Part shown: positions 56,218-64,000 of the stretch, one piece after another
How positions within the stretch are numbered: the first letter of the stretch is position 1
How the letters are laid out: every line of letters begins with the position of its first letter
The notes under the pieces: generated by a model
Told to the model about the DNA's origin: nothing
Seen by the model: the letters and a program-made list of their open reading frames with translations, nothing else
Databases searched by the model: none
Made by a program: the position numbers and the translations under genes
Assembly (NCBI GenBank): GCA_044356555.1
Contig: JBIKWB010000002.1
Location: forward strand, 62,001 to 126,000
DNA: 64,000 bases
Reading direction: 5' to 3'
Source of the DNA: Tous-C4FEB sp044356555
Lineage (GTDB): Bacteria > Verrucomicrobiota > Verrucomicrobiia > Opitutales > Opitutaceae

Positions 56218-57669
56218 TCACACGAATTTCAACTTTCGCGCAGCGAAGATCACCATGCGCAAGAGAAGCCAGCCATGGCGCCAGCGCTGAATGTTCGTTT
56301 CGCCATAGGTGCGTTGACGGTAACGGATGGGGATGTCGGCGATCTTCAAATTGAGTTTGGCCGCGCCGAAGAGCAGGTCGAAGTCGCCAAAGGGGTCGAA
56401 CTCACCGAAGTAAGCGCGGTTGGCCGCAATTTTTTCGTAGTGGGCGCGGCTAAGCGCTTTCGTGCCGCAAAGTGTGTCCTTCACGGGTTGGCCTAGCAAC
56501 CACGTGAAGATGAGGCCAAACGTTTTGTTGGCACAAAGGTTCAGAAACTGCATGGCCTTCTCGTCCATCGGGTAGACGAGACGCACCCCGTTGGCGAACT
56601 CCGCTTTGCCGGAGGCGATGACCTCGTAGAATTTTGGTAGTTCTTCCGGGGGCATAGTGAGATCGGCGTCGAGAATCATCAGTATGTCGCCTGTGGCGGC
56701 GGCGAATCCGGCGCGAACGGCATCCCCTTTTCCCTTCCCAGTCTGGCGCAGGATTTTGATCGATAGGTGGGGGTGTTCGGCGGCAGTTCGCTGGATCTGG
56801 CTCCAAGTATCGTCCCGAGAATGTCCCTCAACGAAGATTAACTCAGTGCCGGTTCCCATCGTCGGGATCCTTTCTACCGCCGCGGCGATATTGCCCGCCT
56901 CATTGCGGGCAGGAATAATGACTGAAACGCTCAAACGCCTAGCTTGCTGTTCAACGGGACGAAGCGGCCGGGCCACCACAAAGACGCTGAGGCAAAATAG
57001 AGGGAGAATGGGTGTTAAGACGCGGTTGATGACTTGACCAAGGCCACCAAGATAAAAGGGAAATAGAACGCGGTGCTGGATGCTAATGGGCTCCCACTCT
57101 GCCAGCCGTAACAGATTCACAACATCCGCTGAAGCCAGCCAATTAGAAGGCGGACCTTGCTCCCGCAGGCCGAACCATTCAGCCAAGGTAAAAAGTGGAC
57201 TCCAAAGATTGGAGTGGTAGTTCAGGATTAGTCGCGTTGAGGGTTTGGAAACCGTTTGAGCGCGTTCGAATAGCCGCTGAACATCGGCGGCAAGATTGAT
57301 TGTATCTGAGATGATGATCGTATCAAAAATCCGAGGAAGAGAGAGTTCTTCGCCACTTTGAACTTGGAAGTCTCCTTTCGGAAGCCGAGCAGCAGCTCGC
57401 TTAATTTGGACCGAAGAAACATCGACGCCACTAACACTCTCCGCATCCAAATGCGTCAGTAGTTCGCCATCGCCGCAACCGATCTCAAGAAGGTCGGAGC
57501 GACTTGTTATCAGTAGCTTATACTGGTGAGCGAGTAGTCGACGATATCCCCGAGCTGCCCAGCCGGGCGACGACGCATTATCGAAGTGATTACGCGAAGC
57601 GTTCAATGCACCGGGAGCAAAGAGTTTTGACGTGTTCACTTCAGACGATGCCAAACCTGATTGAGGCAT
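56218..57669 (-). CDS. SAM methyltransferase - family 2 glycosyltransferase fusion
   Basis: A 483-residue protein with the start at ATG 57669. The N-terminal domain is a class I methyltransferase (LLEIGCGDGELLTHLDAESV, SGVDVSSVQIK, motif IV region FDTIIISDTINL). A hydrophobic segment (FPFYLGGLGQVINRVLTPIL) leads to a GT2 domain: LSVSVIIPARNEAGNIAAAV, ILMILDADLTMPPEELPKFY, and a C-terminal acceptor-side region with DTLCGTKALSRAHYE and FGEFDPFGDFDLLF. A sugar-transfer and methylation role in envelope glycan synthesis is inferred. It is divergent from the TolC gene. Confidence 0.85.
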   Translation of the reverse strand: MPQSGLASSEVNTSKLFAPGALNASRNHFDNASSPGWAARGYRRLLAHQYKLLITSRSDLLEIGCGDGELLTHLDAESVSGVDVSSVQIKRAAARLPKGDFQVQSGEELSLPRIFDTIIISDTINLAADVQRLFERAQTVSKPSTRLILNYHSNLWSPLFTLAEWFGLREQGPPSNWLASADVVNLLRLAEWEPISIQHRVLFPFYLGGLGQVINRVLTPILPLFCLSVFVVARPLRPVEQQARRLSVSVIIPARNEAGNIAAAVERIPTMGTGTELIFVEGHSRDDTWSQIQRTAAEHPHLSIKILRQTGKGKGDAVRAGFAAATGDILMILDADLTMPPEELPKFYEVIASGKAEFANGVRLVYPMDEKAMQFLNLCANKTFGLIFTWLLGQPVKDTLCGTKALSRAHYEKIAANRAYFGEFDPFGDFDLLFGAAKLNLKIADIPIRYRQRTYGETNIQRWRHGWLLLRMVIFAARKLKFV

Positions 57670-57812
57670 CGCGCAAGAAATTCGAACTTTGAATTTTCGT
57701 AACCTGCAATTTCTTGGCTCAAGATGGAACAGTGGCGGTCTCGGTGTCGGATGGAATTTCGTGGTTGCCAAGGTCCATGTAATTTTGCCCGTTCAACCGT
57801 AATTGTAGTCAC

Positions 57813-59246
57813 GTGATTATGCCTATTTCTGTTTCCTGTTTCAGCCGGTTTTTTCGATTTTCCGTGTTGGCTGTGTTGTCCGCGGCGGTTTTATGCGTTC
57901 AAGCCTCTGAACCGGGAGAGGACGCAACCATGCCGGAAGATTTGTTGCCCGAGTTGAAGACTCTTTTGATTTCGGCCCTTCGGCAGTCACCTCAAATGGT
58001 GCAAAGCGAGATCTCAATTTCTCAGGCAGAGGCATCTCGCTACGCAAGTAGTGCGCAGCTGCTACCTCAGGTGGTTGCAAACGCCTCGTTCGCGTGGAAC
58101 AGAATCTCAGCCGAAAAAGCAGTTCCCCCGGGTGGATTTAGACCGGGCGAGCCGAGAACGAGCGAGGATAAATCGAGTGGTCCCTATTACGGCGTAAGCA
58201 TGAATCAGCCAGTTTTCACATGGTTCGCTCTAAGCAACCAAGTGAAGATCGCTGATATCGCCATCAAGATATCGGAAAAAAGCTACGCCGACGCCTATCG
58301 GTCTCTCGCCAATGTTATTCGAACACAGTATCTTGGTCTGATTTTCCAAAAGGTATCACTGCGAAATCAACGCTTCAGCCTAAAGCAAACTGAACGGCTG
58401 CTGGAGCTTGACGAGGCTCGCTTGAAGAGCGGGGCTATGTCTCCCGCCGAGTTGATCCAGCCGCGCGCCGCTTTCGCTTTTGCTCGGCTGGCGATGGCGA
58501 GGTCGGATGAACTATATGGTCGGTCAAGACGACAACTTGCGCGTCTTTCTGGTGTAGATTCAATTGACGAAGAAAAAATTCCACTTGAGGCGCCGAAATG
58601 GACTGCATCTGCCGGAGCCTCGGCCCGTTTGGCGGCTCGGATGCAAAGAGACGGAGTCGAAAGCACTTTTGCCGGTCAGATAAATGCGCTTCGTATAAAG
58701 GATGCGGACTTAAACTATAAAATCGCAAGCACTCGGCTATATCCCAAATTTAGTCTTTCTGCGAGTGTAAGTCAGTACAACAGTCAAAATGTTACTGCAT
58801 CGTCGGTTACACAGCAGGCTGCATTTTCTACGACTTATGGAATATCTGCATCGTGGACAATTTTTGATGGATTTGCGGCTCGTGGGGCCAAGCGTTATGC
58901 ATTGGCCAACAAGCGTATCTATGAACAACAGCAGAAGCTACTGGCCGCCCAGCTTTCCGAGCAAATCAGCAGTACGGTGCAATTGATTGATTTCTCGGCT
59001 ACCGCAGTTGAAATGGCCGAAACGAGCCGGGTTGGCGCCTTAGTGGGTGTCGAACGAATTTCAGATGAATTTAAACGGGGAGTTGTCACTGAAGACGTTG
59101 TTGCCTCGTTTACTTCGCAACTTTTCTCTCAGGAAGCATCGGTTGTGGCAGCGCGAATTGAGTTGCTGAATCGCTGGTGTGAATTGGTTTCGGCGGTCGG
59201 CGCCGATCCGATTCTTAGTCAGATCCCCGCTCGTTATGCCAAATAG
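57813..59246 (+). CDS. TolC-family outer-membrane efflux protein
   Basis: About 477 residues (GTG start; ATG at 57819 also possible), signal peptide ending near CVQAS. Two outer-membrane-factor repeats are seen: SPQMVQSEISISQAEASRYA with VSMNQPVFTW, and DLNYKIASTRLYPKFSLSAS with GISASWTIFDGFAARGAKRY. It would form the exit duct of the ABC/HlyD system encoded downstream. Its stop overlaps the HlyD gene start by 11 bp. Base composition is clearly more AT-rich than the genes before 57 kb. Confidence 0.9.
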   Translation: MIMPISVSCFSRFFRFSVLAVLSAAVLCVQASEPGEDATMPEDLLPELKTLLISALRQSPQMVQSEISISQAEASRYASSAQLLPQVVANASFAWNRISAEKAVPPGGFRPGEPRTSEDKSSGPYYGVSMNQPVFTWFALSNQVKIADIAIKISEKSYADAYRSLANVIRTQYLGLIFQKVSLRNQRFSLKQTERLLELDEARLKSGAMSPAELIQPRAAFAFARLAMARSDELYGRSRRQLARLSGVDSIDEEKIPLEAPKWTASAGASARLAARMQRDGVESTFAGQINALRIKDADLNYKIASTRLYPKFSLSASVSQYNSQNVTASSVTQQAAFSTTYGISASWTIFDGFAARGAKRYALANKRIYEQQQKLLAAQLSEQISSTVQLIDFSATAVEMAETSRVGALVGVERISDEFKRGVVTEDVVASFTSQLFSQEASVVAARIELLNRWCELVSAVGADPILSQIPARYAK

Positions 59247-60375
59247 TCCAAAAAACTCACTCCTCGGTCTTAAAATTGGTCTTGTGCTGGTTCTTGCGCT
59301 CGGCGCTTTCGGACTCTTCGTTTTTAAGTCTCGTAGCGTCGCTTTGGTTGCCGCCGCCACAAAGGGACGTGCCGTTAACTCGGTTCCTGGAACAGTTGTG
59401 ATTCGGGCCGAATATGAGCAACCGCTGGTAAGTGAGGTCTCCGGGCGAGTGATCGAGAAGGACTTTAACTTGGAACTCGGTAAGCAGGTAAAAAAAGGCG
59501 ATATTTTATGCCGGATTGAGACAACCGACATGGAGATTGATATTGAACATATTGAAAGTGAGCAGGACGCGGCGAAACGACGCGTGGAGGTGGGGTCCTT
59601 GATCGAGTTGGAGAGGCAGACGGCGCGTGAGGCTCTTGATCAGTTTGAGCGAATGCATAAGTTGGGTAGCGTTTCGGAATCGGATATCGCCAAGCACCGC
59701 AGAGCATATAAGGCGATTGAGGTCCGCGTTGAAAACGAAAGAATTACAAATCAAGCGGGATTGGATGCTTATCGAAATAGTCTTAAGGTCAAACGGCGTA
59801 TTGTGGAGAAAATGACGATAAAGGCACAGTTCGACGGTGTGGTTTCCGCAGTTTTTGTTCATCCCGGAGCGTTGATTGATGAGAAATCTTCGCTCGCGAC
59901 TTTAATTACGATTAGCCGGGCGGTTGAAGCAAAGGTGAGTCAGGAGAATTTTGCGGGGATTGCTCTCGGTCAAAAGGCAATTGTCCGATTCCTCGGGCAT
60001 GAAAACGATATATTCGATGCAACGACTGTTAAGATATTGCCCACCGCGGAAGCTGAAACGCAGCGCTATATCGTCCACCTCGAGGTTAACACAAAAGGTC
60101 GTACGGATCTACTTGTGCCTGGTCTTACGGGGGAGGTGAGCATTGTTGTTGGCGAGCGTGACGCTGATGCTCTCGTGCCTCGTCGCGCCGTTTTCGGCAG
60201 TAGCGTTTATGTCGTGGCGGAGGGGCGGGTGATTCGGCGCAAGGTGGAATTAGGCTATGTAAGCCTGAACATTGTCGAGGTAACTAAGGGCCTGCAAACG
60301 GGAGACTTGGTCGTGGTTGAAGATATTGATAAATTTCGCGACGGTGATCGGGTGAGCGCAGAGATAGTAAAGTGA
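59236..60375 (+). CDS. HlyD-type periplasmic adaptor (membrane fusion protein)
   Basis: A 379-residue protein starting MPNSPKNSLLGLKIGLVLVL (one membrane anchor). The lipoyl/beta-barrel parts flank a long coiled region: VSGRVIEKDFNLELGKQVKK, EQDAAKRRVEVGSLIELERQ, and VEKMTIKAQFDGVVSAVFVH. It bridges the inner-membrane ABC pump to TolC. Its ATG overlaps the TolC gene, supporting one transcript with the two ABC genes that follow. Confidence 0.9.
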   Translation: MPNSPKNSLLGLKIGLVLVLALGAFGLFVFKSRSVALVAAATKGRAVNSVPGTVVIRAEYEQPLVSEVSGRVIEKDFNLELGKQVKKGDILCRIETTDMEIDIEHIESEQDAAKRRVEVGSLIELERQTAREALDQFERMHKLGSVSESDIAKHRRAYKAIEVRVENERITNQAGLDAYRNSLKVKRRIVEKMTIKAQFDGVVSAVFVHPGALIDEKSSLATLITISRAVEAKVSQENFAGIALGQKAIVRFLGHENDIFDATTVKILPTAEAETQRYIVHLEVNTKGRTDLLVPGLTGEVSIVVGERDADALVPRRAVFGSSVYVVAEGRVIRRKVELGYVSLNIVEVTKGLQTGDLVVVEDIDKFRDGDRVSAEIVK

Positions 60376-60413
60376 GTCGAATCGTTTGGCGCTTTTGATA
60401 AAACATCGCATCG

Positions 60414-61655
60414 ATGTCTCCTAACCTCCGTATAGCACTACGTTTTCTTACGGCCAAAAAACGGGCTATGCTCATGAGCCTATCCTGCACGGTATTGGGG
60501 GTTGGTTTGTTTGTCCTGACTCAAGCTACCACGAGTGGATTTGAGGAATTTTTCATTAAGACAATTCTTGGTACCGATGGCGCGATGCGGATTGAAGACA
60601 AAGCCCAAGATACGCTTCGGCAGATGACTGCCGGTGGCGGTTCGGATTTCCAGATCAGCCAGCGGCAAGGCATCAAATACATTGAGGGAGTTGAAGAACC
60701 TAAACTGATTATCAAAGCGCTGGAGGAGTTCTCAAACGTTTCGGGCGCGGCCCCGGTTTTAAGGGGCTCAGTTCTGGTTCGAGCAGATTTTAAAAACGAA
60801 AGTGCGCAGGTCTTTGGCATTTTGCTCGAAGAGCATCTTAAGGTTTCGGATCTCGGTCGGCAAATAGTGCAAGGTGATATCGCTAGTTTCCGGGAAATGC
60901 CTACCGGGGCCCTGATTGGCCGGGTTCTCGCGGATCGCTTACAACTTAGTGTCGGTAATTCCTTTATCCTCGATTCGCAAGGTCAACGCCACCGATATAC
61001 TGTCAGCGCAATCTATGAGACGGGGGTTTCGGACATCGATAAATTAAGGATTTATGTTCATATGGTTGAGGCTCGCTCTCTTTTGAGGAGACCCAGTGGA
61101 GTATCTTTCGTTCAGGTTAATTTGTTCGACAAGGATCGCGCCCCGCAAAACGCCATGCAAATGCAAGAGGTGCTCAAGCACAGCGCGAAGCCTTGGCAGG
61201 AACGTGAAAAATCTTGGCTCTCGACTTTTCGCGCGCTGCGGATTTCGTCCGCGATCACCGTCTCGGTGTTTACACTAATTGCTGGTTTGGCGATGTTTAA
61301 TACTTTGGCTATGATAGTCCTCGAAAAGACAAAGGACATCGCAATCCTCCGCTCGATGGGCTACGAACGTCGCGATATCACCCAGATTTTTCTTTGGCAG
61401 GCGGGCATCGTGTTGACGATTGGAGCTATCTTGGGGTGCATCGTGGGGGCCTTGTCGACGTTCGGAGTTTCACATATGCCGCTTCCCATCAGCGGGATAT
61501 TCAAGACGGAGACTTTCGTTGTTTCGTGGAACGGTTGGCACTATGCGGAGGCGATTACGACAGCTGCGTTGATGGTTATGATCGCTAGTTTGATTCCTGC
61601 GCGGCGTGCCGCGAGGTTAGAGCCCGGCGATATCGTTCGTGGCACTGCCCAGTAA
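60414..61655 (+). CDS. FtsX/LolC-type ABC transporter permease
   Basis: A 413-residue permease with an N-terminal membrane helix, a large periplasmic MacB-PCD-like domain and three C-terminal helices with the FtsX motif region ILRSMGYERRDITQIFLWQA and IPARRAARLEPGDIVRGTAQ. MacB/LolCDE relatives move lipoproteins, peptides or macrolides. It is the third gene of the efflux operon. Confidence 0.88.
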   Translation: MSPNLRIALRFLTAKKRAMLMSLSCTVLGVGLFVLTQATTSGFEEFFIKTILGTDGAMRIEDKAQDTLRQMTAGGGSDFQISQRQGIKYIEGVEEPKLIIKALEEFSNVSGAAPVLRGSVLVRADFKNESAQVFGILLEEHLKVSDLGRQIVQGDIASFREMPTGALIGRVLADRLQLSVGNSFILDSQGQRHRYTVSAIYETGVSDIDKLRIYVHMVEARSLLRRPSGVSFVQVNLFDKDRAPQNAMQMQEVLKHSAKPWQEREKSWLSTFRALRISSAITVSVFTLIAGLAMFNTLAMIVLEKTKDIAILRSMGYERRDITQIFLWQAGIVLTIGAILGCIVGALSTFGVSHMPLPISGIFKTETFVVSWNGWHYAEAITTAALMVMIASLIPARRAARLEPGDIVRGTAQ

Positions 61656-61669
61656 TTACTATTTCTGCT

Positions 61670-62356
61670 ATGGCTTTTACTAATGAGCTAGCACTCCGAT
61701 GCAACGGATTGCACCGGTATCTCGGGCAGGGTGATGCTCGGGTTCATGTTTTGAAGGGTGTATCGTTCGAAGCGCGCCGCGGCGAAGTCTATGCGATAGT
61801 GGGCCCGTCTGGTTGTGGTAAATCGACGTTGCTTTACTTGCTTGGTCTATTGGATCGCCCGGACGGCGGAGAGATTGAAATAAATGGGCAATTGATGTCC
61901 ACGTCCGACGATGTCGCTAGGACTGCCGCCCGATGTGAACATATCGGGTTCGTTTTTCAGTTTCACTTCCTGATGTTGGAGTTTTCAGCGCTCGACAACG
62001 TCATGATGCCGATGCGCAAGCTCGGTCGCTTATCCCAGCAAGAGATGGTTGAACGCGCCCATCATTTGCTTTCGTCGGTGGGACTGGGCGAGAAAACCCA
62101 TCGACTGGGTACGCAGCTATCGGGTGGTGAACAACAGCGTGTTGCTGTCGCTCGGGCTCTCGCTAATCAGCCGTCAATCATTCTGGCAGATGAACCGACG
62201 GGAAATCTTGATGTGAAAAACTCAGGTTTGGTTTTCGACCTGTTGACTCGTCTAGCGAAGGAGAATGGACAGGCGGTTGTCCTAGTAACCCATAATCCCG
62301 AAATAGCCGCACGTTGCGATTTTACTCGGCCGATGCGCGACGGTCTTTTTGCATAA
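61670..62356 (+). CDS. ABC transporter ATPase (LolD/MacB type)
   Basis: A 228-residue nucleotide-binding protein. Walker A is GPSGCGKST, the signature LSGGEQQRVAVARAL, Walker B IILADEPTGNLD and the switch His lies in VLVTHNPE. It energises the permease encoded 14 bp upstream. It ends the four-gene TolC-HlyD-permease-ATPase unit. Confidence 0.93.
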   Translation: MAFTNELALRCNGLHRYLGQGDARVHVLKGVSFEARRGEVYAIVGPSGCGKSTLLYLLGLLDRPDGGEIEINGQLMSTSDDVARTAARCEHIGFVFQFHFLMLEFSALDNVMMPMRKLGRLSQQEMVERAHHLLSSVGLGEKTHRLGTQLSGGEQQRVAVARALANQPSIILADEPTGNLDVKNSGLVFDLLTRLAKENGQAVVLVTHNPEIAARCDFTRPMRDGLFA

Positions 62357-63068
62357 AGCCGTTGGTCTGCAAATGCTCCTGGTTTTGGTTTTTGAGGATA
62401 CCCCTTGGGTCATGTCTGGTAGATGAGCGGGTGTCGGGTATTCGCTAGATCGATGCGGTGACGCTTGCCGACCGCGTGAAATCAAGTTTGCCTCACTCTG
62501 CTTTCAAACAGTTAAAGTTTTCCTAGGCGGCGGTGGTCGGCGCGGGATAAAGATCAAGGCCCGCCGGTAAGCTAGGCGGGGCGCGAAGATGCGGGAGCAG
62601 GTGCGATGACGGCCCCAAACCTTAAAGGGTCGAGGATGTGCTTTGGCTCGTGCGGCCCTGGGCGCATTGGCTGGATCTACCGACGGTGTTCGCGCCAACA
62701 AAATTTCTTGGTCACCTCGTAAGCGCGCAAATTAGTTTTTTTCCCCGATTCTTGTTCGGCACTTATTAAGAAACAGAAACGGAGCAAACGGGAATTTTTA
62801 GTTTACAATAGAAAGTGCCCTCTCTTTTTCTGGGGGCTATTACGCCGATAACCACATCTTCCCCGGAGCAGTCCTCAGAACGTGCCACAACCTTGGGTTG
62901 CGCATGTTTCGGATCTAGGGCACGTCGCTGTGGTTCGACGACGGAATCCGGTAAAGGTTTTGGACTTGTGCTTTCGTCTAGAAATCGAGGATTCAACCCG
63001 AAATCGAAAATCTTTCCTAGCGAGCTCCTAGGGTTGAGTAGCGGTTAAGCCGTCAAATTTAACGTTCC
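62357..63068. other. 712-bp gap between the efflux operon and the ACIII operon
   Basis: I find no supported gene here. There are several short open frames on both strands without recognisable motifs, and one 6-bp stem hairpin (62560-62565/62575-62580). The right side, AT-rich near 62700-62810, may hold the actA promoter. It may contain decayed sequence. Confidence 0.4.
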
Positions 63069-63722
63069 ATGTCGAAAATTTTCCCGAAGTCTGCCAACAG
63101 CCTTCCGCTTCAAATCATCATTTATTTGGTGGTTTTGACCGGGATTGCGACCGCAGGTGTCACCTACTACATGACGCCGAAGTATACGAGGATCGGGTAT
63201 GCGCCCGTCCAGCCGGTCCCGTTTAGTCATGAGAAGCACGTTTCCGAACTAGGGATTGATTGCCGTTTTTGCCATAGCAACGTCGAGAAATCGGGTCATT
63301 CAAACGTCCCGACTTCTCAGACCTGCATGAATTGCCACAACCAGATCAAGACCGACAGTCCACTGTTGGCTCCGGTTCGAGAAAGCTATGCCAGCGGTGA
63401 TTCGATTCCCTGGGTTTGGATTCATAAGACTCCTGATTACGCCTACTTCAATCACGCGGCTCACGTAAACCGAGGCGTCAGTTGCGTCGAGTGTCACGGC
63501 AAGATCAACGAGATGGAAGTGGTTGCTCACAGCCAGTCTCTCAGCATGGCGTTCTGCCTTGAGTGCCATCGAAATCCCGAGACGCGGGTCCGCGATCCGA
63601 AGGATGTTTATGACTTAAATTCTCAAACCATTGCGGCCAAGGCTGGAGTCGAGGCCGGAGTAAAGTTTGTCCATGATTGGAAGATCAAGCCGCCACAGAG
63701 CTGTTCCGGCTGCCACCGATGA
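63069..63722 (+). CDS. actA: Alternative Complex III subunit ActA (pentaheme cytochrome c)
   Basis: A 217-residue protein with one N-terminal membrane anchor (LQIIIYLVVLTGIATAGVTY). Five CxxCH heme sites are visible: CRFCH, CMNCH, CVECH, CLECH and CSGCH. This pattern and the downstream molybdopterin-type gene identify ActA of Alternative Complex III, which oxidises menaquinol and reduces periplasmic electron acceptors in place of the bc1 complex. Its TGA overlaps the ATG of actB. Confidence 0.88.
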   Translation: MSKIFPKSANSLPLQIIIYLVVLTGIATAGVTYYMTPKYTRIGYAPVQPVPFSHEKHVSELGIDCRFCHSNVEKSGHSNVPTSQTCMNCHNQIKTDSPLLAPVRESYASGDSIPWVWIHKTPDYAYFNHAAHVNRGVSCVECHGKINEMEVVAHSQSLSMAFCLECHRNPETRVRDPKDVYDLNSQTIAAKAGVEAGVKFVHDWKIKPPQSCSGCHR

Positions 63723-64000
63723 AACGCAAATTTGACCATTCCGCCCCGTCCGAAAGCGCGCTCACTGGGCCCCGTTATTGGCGCAGCCTAGACGAACTCA
63801 CGGCGACCCCGGGCTTTCAGCAGCACTTGGCTCGCGAGTTTCCTGAGGGCGCGTCCACTCTTGATGGGGTAGATCGGCGGAGCTTCATGAAGCTCATGGC
63901 GGCCTCGTTCGCTTTGGGCGGTCTCGGCCTCGCCGGTTGCCGCCGGCCCGAGAAGAACATTCTTCCCTTCGGCAAATCCATCGAAGGCGTGATTCCTGGT
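63719..64000 (+). CDS. actB: Alternative Complex III subunit ActB, N-terminal part (truncated by the window)
   Basis: The ATG at 63719 overlaps the actA stop (ATGA). The visible 94 codons give YWRSLDELTATPGFQQHLAR, EFPEGASTLDGVDRRSFMKL and MAASFALGGLGLAGCRRPEK, the Tat-like DRRSFMKLMAAS leader and the ActB-specific N-terminus found in TAT-variant-translocated molybdopterin-like proteins. The remainder lies outside. The DRR variant instead of RR is typical of this family. Confidence 0.88.
   Translation, partial: MKRKFDHSAPSESALTGPRYWRSLDELTATPGFQQHLAREFPEGASTLDGVDRRSFMKLMAASFALGGLGLAGCRRPEKNILPFGKSIEGVIPG

Noticed and set aside
62766..63048. Overlapping 76- and 77-codon frames on opposite strands upstream of actA
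   Set aside because: Neither has a motif or a convincing start, and they lie in the probable actA leader.

Overview
The window looks like chromosomal DNA of a member of the Verrucomicrobiota, most likely family Opitutaceae. This is inferred from: high GC over most of the window; a TonB-dependent receptor with the GYxAxxTLAGSR-type plug start common in that family; a PVC-type membrane dehydrogenase/HEAT/cytochrome c protein; a DUF1080 protein; phytanoyl-CoA-dioxygenase-like protein; and the start of an Alternative Complex III operon. No rRNA or tRNA gene and no CRISPR array was seen.

Layout. 0-5.1 kb: the 3' part of a tripeptidyl-peptidase-II-like subtilase, a HIT protein, and a convergent APS kinase/sulfotransferase pair. 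5.3-7.7 kb (minus strand): trpG/pabA-nrdR-hypothetical operon and a UPF0175/PIN toxin-antitoxin pair. 7.8-23.5 kb (plus strand): tgt, UDP-xylose synthase, a nucleoside permease-like protein, secA-lnt, a TonB receptor, a TPR membrane protein, L-rhamnose isomerase and a GDPD/AIM6-like phosphodiesterase. 23.7-39.2 kb is accessory-rich. It holds a two-gene SIR2-like/TIR plus membrane nSTAND ATPase module. Next is a decayed 2.9 kb island bounded by 106-bp direct repeats copied from the 3' end of a DUF1080 gene; it contains an AbiEi/AbiEii pair whose toxin has an in-frame stop, plus TnpB-like and methyltransferase-like relics. The section ends with two SPFH genes, a GNAT acetyltransferase, a DUF3300 protein and an IscB element with hairpin ends and an intact-looking nuclease. 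39.3-56 kb: housekeeping and envelope genes (engB, PVC dehydrogenase, L,D-transpeptidase, topoisomerase subunits split by an HDOD pseudo-receiver protein, an S41 protease and a Phd/VapC-type pair, then an MscS channel). 56.2-62.4 kb: a methyltransferase-glycosyltransferase fusion and an AT-richer TolC/HlyD/ABC efflux operon that may have been acquired. 63.1-64 kb: actA and the start of actB of Alternative Complex III.

The best candidates for new biology are the SIR2-TIR/nSTAND module at 23.7-28.3 kb (probable NAD-depleting immune pair), the IscB element at 37.0-38.8 kb, and the integrative-element scar at 29.3-32.3 kb. A queuine tRNA-ribosyltransferase that lacks two of four zinc ligands is a smaller but concrete oddity.
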